Assembly (NCBI RefSeq): GCF_030272705.1
Contig: NZ_JARFYM010000042.1
Coordinates: 1 to 44,464 of the forward strand
Direction of reading: 5' to 3'
Source of the DNA: Rhizobium mayense
Lineage (GTDB): Bacteria > Pseudomonadota > Alphaproteobacteria > Rhizobiales > Rhizobiaceae
Length of the DNA: 44,464 nt
The translations under genes were made by a program, and so were the position numbers. Under the pieces are notes generated by a model. It was not told the origin of the DNA, did no database searches, and was given only the letters and a program-made list of their open reading frames with translations. This document shows positions 32,347 through 44,016 of the stretch, piece by piece (the first letter of the stretch is position 1; every line of letters starts with the position of its first letter).

Positions 32347-33621
32347 ATGGCACGCATCGTGATGAAATTCGGCGGGACCTCCGTCGCGGATCTGGACCGG
32401 ATCAAGAATGTCGCCCGCCATGTGAAACGCGAGGTCGACGCGGGCCATGAGGTCGCAGTCGTCGTTTCCGCCATGTCCGGCAAGACCAACGAACTGGTCG
32501 GCTGGGTGCAGAATACGCCCAAGGTCGCCGGCGCTGATCATTCGATTTATGATGCTCGCGAATATGACGCCGTCGTCGCGTCCGGCGAGCAGGTGACCTC
32601 GGGGCTGTTGGCGATCGCGCTACAGGCGATGGGCATCAACGCCCGCTCATGGCAGGGCTGGCAGATCCCGATCAGAACCGACAATGCTCATGGCGCTGCG
32701 CGCATTCTCGAAATCGACGGCAGCGAGATGATCCGCCGCATGCAAGAGGGTCAGGTCGCCGTCATCGCCGGCTTCCAGGGCCTTGGCCCCGACAACCGGG
32801 TGTCGACGCTCGGTCGCGGCGGTTCCGATACCTCGGCAGTGGCGATCGCCGCGGCGGTGAAGGCCGATCGCTGCGATATCTATACCGATGTCGACGGTGT
32901 CTACACGACCGATCCGCGCATCGAGCCGAAGGCGCGGCGCTTGAAGAAGATCGCTTTCGAAGAAATGCTGGAAATGGCCTCGCTCGGCGCCAAGGTGTTG
33001 CAGGTGCGCTCGGTCGAACTGGCCATGGTCTTTAAGGTCCGCACTTTCGTGCGCTCCTCTTTCGAAGATCCCGATGCTCCGGGCATGGGCGATCTGTTGA
33101 ACCCGCCCGGAACGCTGATTTGTGACGAGGAAGAAATCGTGGAACAGGAAGTAGTCACCGGCATTGCCTATGCCAAGGATGAAGCCCAGATCTCGCTGCG
33201 CCGTCTTGCCGACCGGCCGGGCGTCTCCGCCGCGATCTTCGGACCGCTCGCCGAAAGCCACATCAACGTCGACATGATCGTCCAGAACATCTCCGAGGAC
33301 GGTTCCAAGACCGATATGACCTTCACGGTTCCTTCGGGCGATGTCGAAAAGGCGCTGCGCGTTCTCGGCGAGAACAAGGAAAAGATCGGCTACGACGTCA
33401 TCCAAAACGAATCAGGTCTCGTCAAAGTCTCGGTCATCGGCATTGGCATGCGTTCGCACGCGGGCGTTGCTGCGACCGCTTTCCGGGCACTTGCCGAAAA
33501 AGGCATCAACATCAAGGCCATTACGACGTCAGAAATCAAGATTTCCATCCTGATTGACGGTCCTTATGCAGAACTGGCAGTCAGGACTTTGCATTCCTGC
33601 TACGGTCTGGATAAGAGTTGA
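32347..33621 (+). CDS. lysC: Aspartate kinase
   Basis: A 424-residue enzyme that phosphorylates aspartate, the first step to lysine, threonine, methionine and diaminopimelate. The N-terminal kinase domain begins MARIVMKFGGTSVADLDRI (Lys-Phe-Gly-Gly) and has TLGRGGSDTSAVAIAAAV and DIYTDVDGVYTTDPR. The last ~160 residues form two ACT domains (VSAAIFGPLAESHINVDMIV; SVIGIGMRSHAGVAATAFRA), the usual sites of feedback inhibition by lysine and threonine. Length is normal for an alpha/beta-type monofunctional kinase. The start has AGAGG just upstream. ptsP follows after about 100 bases, an order common in rhizobia. Confidence 0.97.
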   Translation: MARIVMKFGGTSVADLDRIKNVARHVKREVDAGHEVAVVVSAMSGKTNELVGWVQNTPKVAGADHSIYDAREYDAVVASGEQVTSGLLAIALQAMGINARSWQGWQIPIRTDNAHGAARILEIDGSEMIRRMQEGQVAVIAGFQGLGPDNRVSTLGRGGSDTSAVAIAAAVKADRCDIYTDVDGVYTTDPRIEPKARRLKKIAFEEMLEMASLGAKVLQVRSVELAMVFKVRTFVRSSFEDPDAPGMGDLLNPPGTLICDEEEIVEQEVVTGIAYAKDEAQISLRRLADRPGVSAAIFGPLAESHINVDMIVQNISEDGSKTDMTFTVPSGDVEKALRVLGENKEKIGYDVIQNESGLVKVSVIGIGMRSHAGVAATAFRALAEKGINIKAITTSEIKISILIDGPYAELAVRTLHSCYGLDKS

Positions 33622-33722
33622 TTCAGGACTGCTGACGACGAACCGTGACGGAGGTGCGTTTCGGCCGGCCCTGAACTGGGCGACACTGGCACAATATCTT
33701 GATTTCGGGAGCTAGAGACGCA

Positions 33723-35990
33723 ATGAGAGACCTATCCGGCGGTCCACGCGTTCTGCTCAAGCGGCTGCGCGAACTCATGGCGGAGCCGCTGGAGCCGCAA
33801 GAGCGTCTTGACCGGATCGTTCGCCAGATCGCCAGTAATATGGTCGCCGAAGTCTGCTCGGTCTACGTGTTGCGCGCCGATGGCGTCCTCGAGCTCTACG
33901 CTACCGAAGGTCTGAAAAAAGAAGCCGTCCACCTCTCACAACTGAAGATGGGCCAGGGCCTCGTCGGTACGATCGCCGCTTCCGCGCAGCCGCTCAATCT
34001 CTCCGACGCGCAGTCGCACCCTGCTTTCCGCTACCTGCCGGAAACCGGTGAAGAGGTCTACCACTCCTTCCTCGGCGTGCCGATCCTGCGCACCGGCCGC
34101 TCGCTCGGCGTTCTCGTCGTGCAGAACAAGGCCAGCCGCAACTATCGCGAGGAAGAGCTCGAGGCGCTCGAGACGACGGCGATGGTGCTGGCCGAGATGA
34201 TCGCTACCGGCGAGCTGAAGAAGATCACCAAGCCGGGCCTCGAACTCGATCTCACCCGCTCGGTCACCATCGACGGCGACAGTTATAATGAAGGCATCGG
34301 CCTTGGTTATGTGGTGCTGCACGAGCCGCGCATCGTGGTCACCAATCTCCTGAACGAGGATACCGAGAAGGAAATCCGCCGGCTGGCCGATGCGCTCGGT
34401 TCTTTGCGCATCTCCATCGACGATATGCTGTCGCGCCGCGATGTTTCCATGGAAGGCGAGCATCGCGAGGTGCTTGAAACCTACCGCATGTTCGCCCACG
34501 ACCAGGGCTGGGTGCGCAAGCTCGAAGAAGCTGTCCGCAACGGCCTGACCGCGGAAGCTGCGGTCGAGAAGGTGCAGAGCGACACCAAGGCGCGGATGAT
34601 GCGCCTGACCGATCCATATCTGCGCGAGCGCATGCATGATTTCGAGGATCTGGCGAACCGGCTGCTAAGGCAGTTGATCGGCTATTCCGGACGCACGACC
34701 GCCGAAGGTTTCCCGAACGATGCGATCATTTTTGCGCGCGCCATGGGCGCCGCCGAATTGCTCGATTACCCCCGCACCAATATTCGCGGCCTGGTGTTGG
34801 AAGAGGGTGCGGTCACCAGCCACGTCGTCATCGTCGCCAGAGCCATGGGCATTCCGGTGGTCGGCCAGGCCGCCGGAGTCGTGGCACTTGCCGAAAACGG
34901 CGATCCCGTGATCATCGACGGCGATGGTGGCCATGTGCACCTGCGGCCGATGGCCGATCACCAGCGTTCCTACGAGGAAAAGGTGCGCTTCCGCGCTCGC
35001 CGGCAGGAGCAGTTCCGGGCACTGCGTTCGGTCGAACCGGTCACGAAGGACGGGCAGCGGATTTCGCTGCTGATGAATGCCGGCCTGTTGGTCGATCTGC
35101 CGCAGCTTGCCGAATCCGGCGCGGAAGGCATTGGCCTGTTCCGCACCGAGCTGCAATTCATGATCGCGTCGAACATGCCGAAGGCGGAGGAGCAGGAAGC
35201 CTTCTACCGCAATGTCATGAAGCAGGCGGGCGGCCGCGTCGTCACCTTCAGGACGCTCGATATCGGCGGCGACAAGGTCGTACCCTATTTCCGCGCCCAT
35301 GAGGAAGAGAACCCGGCGCTCGGTTGGCGCGCCATTCGCCTGTCGCTCGACCGGCCGGGCCTGCTGCGCACCCAATTACGCGCCATGCTGAAGGCAGCGG
35401 CGGATGGCGAATTGAAGATGATGGTGCCGATGGTCACGGAGGTCTCCGAGATCGAAGCGGTGCGCGAACTCGTGCAGAAGGAAGTGCAGCATCTTTCGCG
35501 CTTCGGCCATAGCCTGCCACGCAAGCTGCAGTTCGGCGCAATGCTGGAAGTGCCGGCGCTGCTGTGGCAGTTGGACGAGTTGATGGCCGCGGTCGATTTC
35601 GTCTCGGTCGGCTCCAACGATCTCTTCCAGTTTTCGATGGCGGTGGATCGCGGCAATGCACGTGTGTCGGACCGTTTCGATCCGCTCGGGCGCCCATTCC
35701 TGCGCATCCTGCGGGATATCGTCCGGGCCGGAGAACGCAACAAGACGCCGGTGACGCTTTGCGGCGAACTCGCCGGCAAGACGATTTCGGCCATGGCGCT
35801 GATGGGTGTCGGCTTCCGCTCGGTTTCGATGTCGCCAGCCGCCATCGGTCCGGTCAAGGCGATGCTGTTGGGGCTTGATCTCAGGGCATTGTCCGAGGTC
35901 ATGGAAGAAGCGCTGAATGACACGCATCCGAAATCCTCGATGCGCGACATCCTTGCCCGCTTCGCCGAGAGCCACAATATTCCATTGTAG
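33723..35990 (+). CDS. ptsP: Phosphoenolpyruvate-protein phosphotransferase PtsP (EI-Ntr)
   Basis: A 755-residue enzyme of the nitrogen PTS that takes phosphate from PEP and passes it to NPr, then EIIA-Ntr. An N-terminal GAF domain (residues ~20-155; EVCSVYVLRADGVLELYATE, HSFLGVPILR) senses nitrogen status through glutamine in relatives. The phosphorylated His367 lies in EEGAVTSHVVIVARAMG. The C-terminal PEP-binding barrel has GIGLFRTELQFM, FVSVGSNDLFQF and the catalytic-Cys block VTLCGELAGK. The start is the ATG at 33723 (MRDLSGGPRVLLKRLRE), after GGGAG at a longish spacing. prfA follows 32 bases later and may share its transcript. Confidence 0.95.
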   Translation: MRDLSGGPRVLLKRLRELMAEPLEPQERLDRIVRQIASNMVAEVCSVYVLRADGVLELYATEGLKKEAVHLSQLKMGQGLVGTIAASAQPLNLSDAQSHPAFRYLPETGEEVYHSFLGVPILRTGRSLGVLVVQNKASRNYREEELEALETTAMVLAEMIATGELKKITKPGLELDLTRSVTIDGDSYNEGIGLGYVVLHEPRIVVTNLLNEDTEKEIRRLADALGSLRISIDDMLSRRDVSMEGEHREVLETYRMFAHDQGWVRKLEEAVRNGLTAEAAVEKVQSDTKARMMRLTDPYLRERMHDFEDLANRLLRQLIGYSGRTTAEGFPNDAIIFARAMGAAELLDYPRTNIRGLVLEEGAVTSHVVIVARAMGIPVVGQAAGVVALAENGDPVIIDGDGGHVHLRPMADHQRSYEEKVRFRARRQEQFRALRSVEPVTKDGQRISLLMNAGLLVDLPQLAESGAEGIGLFRTELQFMIASNMPKAEEQEAFYRNVMKQAGGRVVTFRTLDIGGDKVVPYFRAHEEENPALGWRAIRLSLDRPGLLRTQLRAMLKAAADGELKMMVPMVTEVSEIEAVRELVQKEVQHLSRFGHSLPRKLQFGAMLEVPALLWQLDELMAAVDFVSVGSNDLFQFSMAVDRGNARVSDRFDPLGRPFLRILRDIVRAGERNKTPVTLCGELAGKTISAMALMGVGFRSVSMSPAAIGPVKAMLLGLDLRALSEVMEEALNDTHPKSSMRDILARFAESHNIPL

Positions 35991-36022
35991 AACAGAACGA
36001 ATAAGAAGAATCGGAGTGTGGG

Positions 36023-37102
36023 GTGGCGAATCTTCCCATTGAAAAAATGCGCGAACTGGAGCGCCGTTTCGGCGAGATCGAAGCGCGTATGTCGGCCGGT
36101 CCGTCGGCGGACGTCTATGTGAAGCTTGCTTCCGAATATTCCGAATTGCAGCCGGTCGTCACCAAGATTCGCGACTATGAGAAGGCCATCGCCGAGGCTG
36201 CGGACCTGGAAGCCATGCTCGCCGACAAGTCGGTCGATCGCGAGATGCGCGATCTCGCCGAGATGGAACTGCCGGAGGTCAAGGAGCGGATCGAGACGCT
36301 GGAAAAGGACATCCAGATCCTGCTGCTGCCGAAGGACGCTGCCGACGAAAAGAGCGCGATCCTGGAAATTCGCGCCGGCACCGGCGGTTCCGAAGCCGCG
36401 CTTTTCGCGGGCGATCTCTTTCGCATGTATGAGCGCTTCGCGGCAAACAACGGTTGGAAAGTCGAAATCCTCTCGGCCAGCGAAGGCGAAGCCGGCGGCT
36501 ACAAGGAAATCATCGCGACGATCAGCGGCAAGGGCGTGTTCTCGCGGCTGAAATTCGAATCGGGCGTGCATCGCGTGCAGCGCGTGCCGGAAACCGAAGC
36601 AGGCGGGCGCATCCACACCTCGGCGGCGACCGTCGCCGTGCTGCCGGAAGCCGAGGAAATCGATATCGAAATCCGCCCCGAGGATATCCGCATCGATACC
36701 ATGCGCTCTTCGGGCGCGGGCGGCCAGCACGTCAACACCACCGACTCGGCAGTACGCATTACCCATCTTCCCTCGGGCATCGTGGTGACGAGTTCGGAAA
36801 AGTCGCAGCATCAAAACCGCGCCAAGGCGATGCAGGTGTTGCGATCGCGCCTCTTCGACATGGAGCGCCAGCGCGCCGATAGCGAACGGTCTGCCGACCG
36901 CAAGAGCCAGGTCGGCTCCGGAGATCGCTCCGAGCGCATCCGCACCTATAATTTCCCACAGGGCCGGATCACCGACCACCGCATCAACCTGACGCTCTAT
37001 AAGCTCGACCGGATGATGGAAGGCGAGATCGACGAAGTGGTCGATGCGCTTTTGGCGGACTATCAGGCGAGCCAGCTCGCACAGCTTGGCGAACAGGCAT
37101 GA
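36023..37102 (+). CDS. prfA: Peptide chain release factor 1
   Basis: A 359-residue factor that recognises UAA and UAG and triggers peptide release. Gly233-Gly234-Gln235 in SGAGGQHVNTTDSAVRITH is the hydrolysis motif, and the region near residues 180-200 (GVHRVQRVPETEAGGRIHTS) includes the conserved RF segment before the tip. The start is GTG at 36023 with CGGAG upstream. prmC overlaps its stop by four bases (ATGA); its product methylates Gln235. The pairing is conserved in many bacteria. Confidence 0.97.
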   Translation: MANLPIEKMRELERRFGEIEARMSAGPSADVYVKLASEYSELQPVVTKIRDYEKAIAEAADLEAMLADKSVDREMRDLAEMELPEVKERIETLEKDIQILLLPKDAADEKSAILEIRAGTGGSEAALFAGDLFRMYERFAANNGWKVEILSASEGEAGGYKEIIATISGKGVFSRLKFESGVHRVQRVPETEAGGRIHTSAATVAVLPEAEEIDIEIRPEDIRIDTMRSSGAGGQHVNTTDSAVRITHLPSGIVVTSSEKSQHQNRAKAMQVLRSRLFDMERQRADSERSADRKSQVGSGDRSERIRTYNFPQGRITDHRINLTLYKLDRMMEGEIDEVVDALLADYQASQLAQLGEQA

Positions 37103-37974
37103 CCAACGGGCAGGGGCCGACCGTCGCCGAACTTTTCCAGGAGGTGCGTGCCCGCTTTATCGAGGCTGATCTGGACGATCCCGCCACCGAGGCGCGCATT
37201 CTCGTCGGCGGTCTTCTCGATCTCTCTTCGACGGAGCTGGTCACACGCGGCTCCGATATGGTGGCATCGGACCGCGTGGGAGCGGCCCGCGCGGCGGTGG
37301 TGCGGCGGCTCAATCACGAGCCGGTGCATCGCATCCTGGGCGAACGCGAGTTCTACGGCCTGCCGCTGAAGCTGTCGCCGGCAACGCTGGAGCCCCGGCC
37401 TGATACGGAAATCCTGGTCGATACCGTGCTTCCGCATGCGCGACGTCTTGCGTTAGAGTTTGGGAATATCCATATACTCGACATCGGAACGGGAACCGGG
37501 GCCATATGTCTCGCGTTACTCAATGAATGCCCGCAGGCGACGGGTATCGGTTCGGATATTTCCAGCGAAGCTTTGGAAACGGCGCGGGCAAATGCAGCGC
37601 GCAATGGCTTGGCGGCGCGGTTCGATACCGTGCAGGGAAGTTGGTTTGAAGCCATCCACGGACGATTTCACGTGATTGTCTCAAATCCGCCCTATATTGA
37701 GTCCAATGTCATTTCCACTCTCGCTCCAGAAGTAAAGAATTTCGATCCTCCGGCAGCTCTCGACGGCGGCCTTGATGGGCTGGATGCATACAGGGCGATC
37801 GCAAAGGATGCGGCGCGGTTTCTACACCGAGATGGTATTGTCGGGGTGGAGATCGGTTATAATCAGCGCAAAACGGTGACTTCGGTTTTTGAAGGAGCAG
37901 GATTTTTCCTAATCGAGGCAATTCGAGATTACGGCTACAACGACCGGGTTCTCGTGTTTAAACATCATGATTGA
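37099..37974 (+). CDS. prmC: Release factor glutamine methyltransferase
   Basis: A 291-residue SAM enzyme that methylates the GGQ glutamine of release factors. It has an N-terminal helical domain (DDPATEARILVGGLLDLS), the LSPATLEPRPDTEILVD linker, motif I ILDIGTGTGAICLALL, and the substrate-binding Asn196-Pro-Pro-Tyr in VSNPPYIES. The ATG overlaps the prfA stop (ATGA), so the two are coupled. The last ~500 bases look a little more AT-rich than prfA, but every motif is intact. Confidence 0.96.
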   Translation: MTNGQGPTVAELFQEVRARFIEADLDDPATEARILVGGLLDLSSTELVTRGSDMVASDRVGAARAAVVRRLNHEPVHRILGEREFYGLPLKLSPATLEPRPDTEILVDTVLPHARRLALEFGNIHILDIGTGTGAICLALLNECPQATGIGSDISSEALETARANAARNGLAARFDTVQGSWFEAIHGRFHVIVSNPPYIESNVISTLAPEVKNFDPPAALDGGLDGLDAYRAIAKDAARFLHRDGIVGVEIGYNQRKTVTSVFEGAGFFLIEAIRDYGYNDRVLVFKHHD

Positions 37975-38317
37975 CGCGACAATTTGCAGCAGGGTCATGG
38001 GACCCGTTGTTATCGCAAAGAAAAGGCTTGGATTTCCTGAGGAAGCGATATAGGTTGCGCTCACGCGTTGGGCGGCTGGGAATAGGCGAGAAGATTCGCC
38101 TATCTTGGACAGCCTCGGGGATCCGCTCTGGTAAGAGTGTCAAAGGTTGAAGATAACCCAATGCGTGATCAGTTAATCTGACGTAGTCGAGCGGCAGACG
38201 GGCGCTTAAGGCGCGGTTTGCTTGCGGCACGCAGGCCCTGGCTCGGAGCTATCCGGCCATGGCGGCAGGTGCCGCGCATAATTTCATCCCAACTAAGAGA
38301 ATTCAGGTGAAGGATCT
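37975..38317. other. Intergenic region between prmC and DUF4167 gene
   Basis: About 340 bases. It contains a short hairpin GGGTC/GACCC (37992-38005) followed by GTTGTTAT, a better one at 38081-38102, and a GC-rich stretch before the DUF4167 gene that may be its 5' leader. No credible gene; a 90-residue minus-strand frame has no features. Confidence 0.45.
38081..38102 (+). terminator. Hairpin downstream of prmC
   Basis: ATAGGCGA (38081-38088) and TCGCCTAT (38095-38102) pair perfectly around GAAGAT. Only CTTGG follows, so it may be a weak or factor-assisted terminator, or a leader structure. Confidence 0.45.
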
Positions 38318-39010
38318 ATGAGGCCAGGACAGCAGAACAAGCGCGGTCGGGGGCGTGGTAACAACAACGGCGGCGGCGGCGGAAATAACAATAACAATTT
38401 CAACCGCAAGGGCTCTAACCCGCTGACCAGGACTTACGACAGCTCCGGTCCCGATGTGAAAATCCGCGGAACCGCACAGCATATCGCCGAGAAATATTCG
38501 GCTCTCGCCCGTGATGCACAGAGCTCCGGCGACCGCGTGATGGCGGAAAACTATCTGCAGCACGCTGAACACTACAATCGGATCATCGCCAGCGCTCAGG
38601 CGCAGATGCAGGAGCGCTATCAGCGCGACGAGCATCATAACTACAATGATCGCGACAACGCCGATCGTGACATCGATGACATCGATGCCAACGATATGGA
38701 CGATCAGCCGCAGATGGCTCCGCCTCAGGCGCGTCAGCAGCCAGCTCCGGCCGTTGCCGCGGCTCCAACTTCCGAGCCGGAGGTCATCGATGGTACTGGC
38801 CCGCAGCCGGTAATCGAAGGTATCCCGGCCGAGGTGGCGATTGAGGAAGAAACGCCTGCTGCTGCGACCGAGCGCCAGCCGCGCCGCCGCAACGCCGGCA
38901 ACCGCCCCCGCCGCCAGCCACGCCGCAGCGCCAATGGCGAAGCGCAGGACGAAGCTGCGGCTCCGACCGACGTCTCGGCTCCTGCGCTTGCCGAAGCTAG
39001 CTCGGAATAA
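38318..39010 (+). CDS. DUF4167 domain-containing protein
   Basis: A 230-residue protein with a low-complexity Arg/Gly/Asn head (QNKRGRGRGNNNGGGGG). It is followed by the conserved DUF4167 block near residues 32-80: NPLTRTYDSSGPDVKIRGTAQHIAEKYSALARDAQSSGDRVMAENYLQHAEHY. The tail is acidic, then Ala/Pro-rich, and includes a basic RQPRRRNAGNRPRRQPRRS patch. The RGG-type head and Arg-rich tail suggest RNA or ribosome binding, but function is not established. The family is near-universal in Rhizobiales. The ATG at 38318 has GAAGGA six bases upstream. A strong terminator follows. Confidence 0.9.
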   Translation: MRPGQQNKRGRGRGNNNGGGGGNNNNNFNRKGSNPLTRTYDSSGPDVKIRGTAQHIAEKYSALARDAQSSGDRVMAENYLQHAEHYNRIIASAQAQMQERYQRDEHHNYNDRDNADRDIDDIDANDMDDQPQMAPPQARQQPAPAVAAAPTSEPEVIDGTGPQPVIEGIPAEVAIEEETPAAATERQPRRRNAGNRPRRQPRRSANGEAQDEAAAPTDVSAPALAEASSE

Positions 39011-39064
39011 GAGCTGCCTGGCTGAATAAGTGGCCGCAGCAAACGCGGAACATCAGCATGTTTC

Positions 39065-39093
39065 AAAAAACCCCGGTATGAGCCGGGGTTTTT
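39065..39093 (+). terminator. Rho-independent terminator after DUF4167 gene
   Basis: CCCCGG (39071-39076) and CCGGGG (39083-39088) enclose TATGAG. A run of six A precedes the stem and TTTTT follows, so the stem can extend by A-U pairs. A textbook intrinsic terminator 55 bases after the stop. Confidence 0.93.
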
Positions 39094-39106
39094 CGTTTCC
39101 GCCGCC

Positions 39107-39136
39107 CTTTAAACTCTTCAGATATCCTCCCATATT
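39107..39136 (+). promoter_or_regulatory. Heat-shock (RpoH-like) promoter of clpB
   Basis: CTTTAAA (39107-39113) resembles the sigma-32 -35 box CTTGAAA, and CTCCCATATT (39127-39136) resembles the -10 box CCCCATnT, with 13 bases between. It lies right after the upstream terminator and about 120 bases before the clpB start. clpB is a standard RpoH target, so the match fits. Confidence 0.6.
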
Positions 39137-39257
39137 CTCCCCAGTTGCTTCGCCGCAAATCTCAATAGGCGGTGGGCGGGGCCTGCCTTTTCAGGGGGCT
39201 CAATCTCAGTCATCGGTCTGCGCCGGTCAGGGCAGGGCGATTCATGGAGGTCCGATA

Positions 39258-41858
<2,601 letters not shown>

Positions 41859-41889
41859 GCGACTACTTCGGAGCATGAACTCATGAGAC

Positions 41890-41911
41890 GGCGGCCCTCC
41901 GGCCGCCATTT
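41890..41911 (+). terminator. Terminator after clpB
   Basis: GGCGGCC (41890-41896) and GGCCGCC (41901-41907) form a perfect 7-bp stem with a CTCC loop, followed by ATTTCGTTT. It lies about 30 bases after the clpB stop. Confidence 0.8.
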
Positions 41912-42066
41912 CGTTTCCGAGACCTGTGTGGCAGTGGCCTTGCCGCGGCGATCCGCTTCTGTGATACGGCGGACGACTGCGTTGCCGAGCTGAATGTTCT
42001 GCTGGGCGCGACGTCACTTAAAATTCCCGGTTGCCATGGCGGCAGCCGTGGGAGGGCCGGGCGGCT

Positions 42067-44016
42067 TCAATCCTTGCTTGCGACCTGATTTGATTTTTCG
42101 TCGCTCAGGAGCGCGTCAATACGCTTGCGCTCCTCCTCGAATTTGGCGAGCGCTTCGCCGTCCAAGGACTTGCCGCCGGGCAGGCGGACGCGCAGGGGAT
42201 CGACCTTGGTGCCGTTGACGATCAGCTCGTAATGCAGGTGCGGCCCGGTTGCGAGACCGGTCGAACCGATGAAGCCAATGACCTGGCCCTGCACCACCTT
42301 CGCGCCTGGTACGATACCCTTGGCGATGGCGCTCTGGTGGTTGTAGGAGGAGACATATCCGTTGGCGTGGCGGATCAATGTCTGGTTGCCGAATCCGCCG
42401 GAATCCCAGCCGGCCTTTTCGACGATGCCATTACCGGCAGCGATGATCGGCGTGCCGCGGGGTGCGGCCCAATCGGCGCCGGTATGCATGCGCGCAAATC
42501 CGAGGATCGGGTGGCGGCGCATGCCGAAGCCGGATTTGAAGATACCGGTCGGGACGGGGTTGCGCAGCAGGAATTGGCGGATGCTCTTGCCGTTTTCGTC
42601 GAAATAATCGATCGAGCGATCGTCCGGATCTTCGAAACGATAGAATCGGGTGACTGTGTCGCCGAATTTGGCGTTGACGTAGAGCAGTTCGGAATCGGAG
42701 GTTGCCTGGCCGTTTTCGTCGGCGACGGAGAAGAAGGCTTCGAGCGAATCCGCCGGCTTCAACTGCGCCTGGAAATCGACGTTGCTGGCGAGCAGTTTGA
42801 TGATCTGCGCCACCATCTCCTTGGTCATGCCATAGGAAAGGGCGGCACGATAAACGCCGTCATAGACGCTCGGCAAGTCTCGGCCCGCGGCGACCGCGGG
42901 CGCGTCATTGTCGAATGCCGTCGCGATCGCGTCGAGCATCGGCGGCTCGCTGCCGGCGACGAAATCGCCGTGATCATTTTCGGCGACGGTCAGGACATGC
43001 TTGGTGCCGCGATAGATGCTGGCGCGTATGATCTTCGCCTGCTCACCCTTCTGTAGAATTCCGATGCGCAGCACGTCGCCGGCGGAAAGCTCGGACGAGC
43101 CATACAGCGGCTCGATTTTCGCCGTAATGTTGTCAGCATCCGCTTTGAGGTAGCCGGCATTGGCGAGTGCCGTCCCGATCGGTGTATCCTCGCGCACAGG
43201 AATGATGTCGTCGGCGAATTCCTCGGTCTGCGACGTGACCGCTTCGGAAGAGGACACCGACATGTTCTCTTCGACGACGCGAGCGGCAAGCCCTGCCGTC
43301 AGGTCGACATCGGTATCGTCGGTCGCGAAACGGCGGGGATCAACGTAATAGAGCGCGGAAAGCTGGGTATTGTCATCAACCAGCACAGAGCCGTTGGAAC
43401 GCACATTCGCCTCGACCTCATCGAGGGACATCGAGCCTGCGAGAGGGAAGGGCATATCCTTGGCCGGAAAGGGAACGGTCTTCAAACTGACCTCGGATTC
43501 CACGTCGGAACCATAGATCGCGCCGGTGCGGTTGGCCGCCGGCGCGATGTTGTCGTCGGCGGAAAAGATCGCAAGCGGATCGAAGGCGGGATAACTCTCG
43601 GTCGCGACGCGGTTGGTGGCGAGCGCGATCTTTACATGTGCAAAGGGCTGGCGGCGCACCACTTCCTTGTCGCCGTCATGCACCACGGTCGAGACTTCCA
43701 GGATATTCCGGTCGGATGGCTTGGATGCGATCGCCGTGGGCACGAGGCGGCCGCCGCGGGTCACCTGATTTTCCGTGCTGTCATGGCTGCCGCTGTCGGC
43801 CGTTGCATAGGCTTCGGCCGGAATAGCGAGCTGTTGGCGTCCGTCGAGGGCGGCAAACAGAGCGACGCCCATCAATATGCTGGAGGTGATACCGGTGAGG
43901 AACGTGCCCGAAAGCCAGCGCAAGGAAACTTCGCGCCGGTCCGGCGCTCGCCTGCCGTCGGCCAGGATTGGCGGCTCGTTGCCGAGCGATCGGAGCATCA
44001 TTTTGTCCGTCATCAT
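42067..44016 (-). CDS. M23 family metallopeptidase (LytM-type, membrane-anchored)
   Basis: A 649-residue envelope protein. The cytosolic head (about 35 residues, basic) is followed by one membrane helix (~36-58; SGTFLTGITSSILMGVALFA), so the bulk is periplasmic. The middle carries OapA/LysM-like stretches (TPIGTALANAGYLKADADNI; LSAGDVLRIGI). The C-terminal LytM domain keeps all zinc ligands: His511 and Asp515 in RMHTGADWAAPRG, and His595 in HLHYEL with His593. It should cut peptidoglycan cross-links during growth or division rather than act as an inactive activator. Start is one of two adjacent ATGs at 44016/44013; the ribosome binding site is weak. It runs divergent to the promoter at the right edge. 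Confidence 0.93.
   Translation of the reverse strand: MMTDKMMLRSLGNEPPILADGRRAPDRREVSLRWLSGTFLTGITSSILMGVALFAALDGRQQLAIPAEAYATADSGSHDSTENQVTRGGRLVPTAIASKPSDRNILEVSTVVHDGDKEVVRRQPFAHVKIALATNRVATESYPAFDPLAIFSADDNIAPAANRTGAIYGSDVESEVSLKTVPFPAKDMPFPLAGSMSLDEVEANVRSNGSVLVDDNTQLSALYYVDPRRFATDDTDVDLTAGLAARVVEENMSVSSSEAVTSQTEEFADDIIPVREDTPIGTALANAGYLKADADNITAKIEPLYGSSELSAGDVLRIGILQKGEQAKIIRASIYRGTKHVLTVAENDHGDFVAGSEPPMLDAIATAFDNDAPAVAAGRDLPSVYDGVYRAALSYGMTKEMVAQIIKLLASNVDFQAQLKPADSLEAFFSVADENGQATSDSELLYVNAKFGDTVTRFYRFEDPDDRSIDYFDENGKSIRQFLLRNPVPTGIFKSGFGMRRHPILGFARMHTGADWAAPRGTPIIAAGNGIVEKAGWDSGGFGNQTLIRHANGYVSSYNHQSAIAKGIVPGAKVVQGQVIGFIGSTGLATGPHLHYELIVNGTKVDPLRVRLPGGKSLDGEALAKFEEERKRIDALLSDEKSNQVASKD

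Noticed and set aside
35285..36979. 564-codon minus-strand frame across ptsP and prfA
   Set aside because: Antisense to two well-supported genes and spans their junction; no motif.
37958..38230. 90-codon minus-strand frame after prmC
   Set aside because: Starts from weak context, overlaps the prmC end and has no features.
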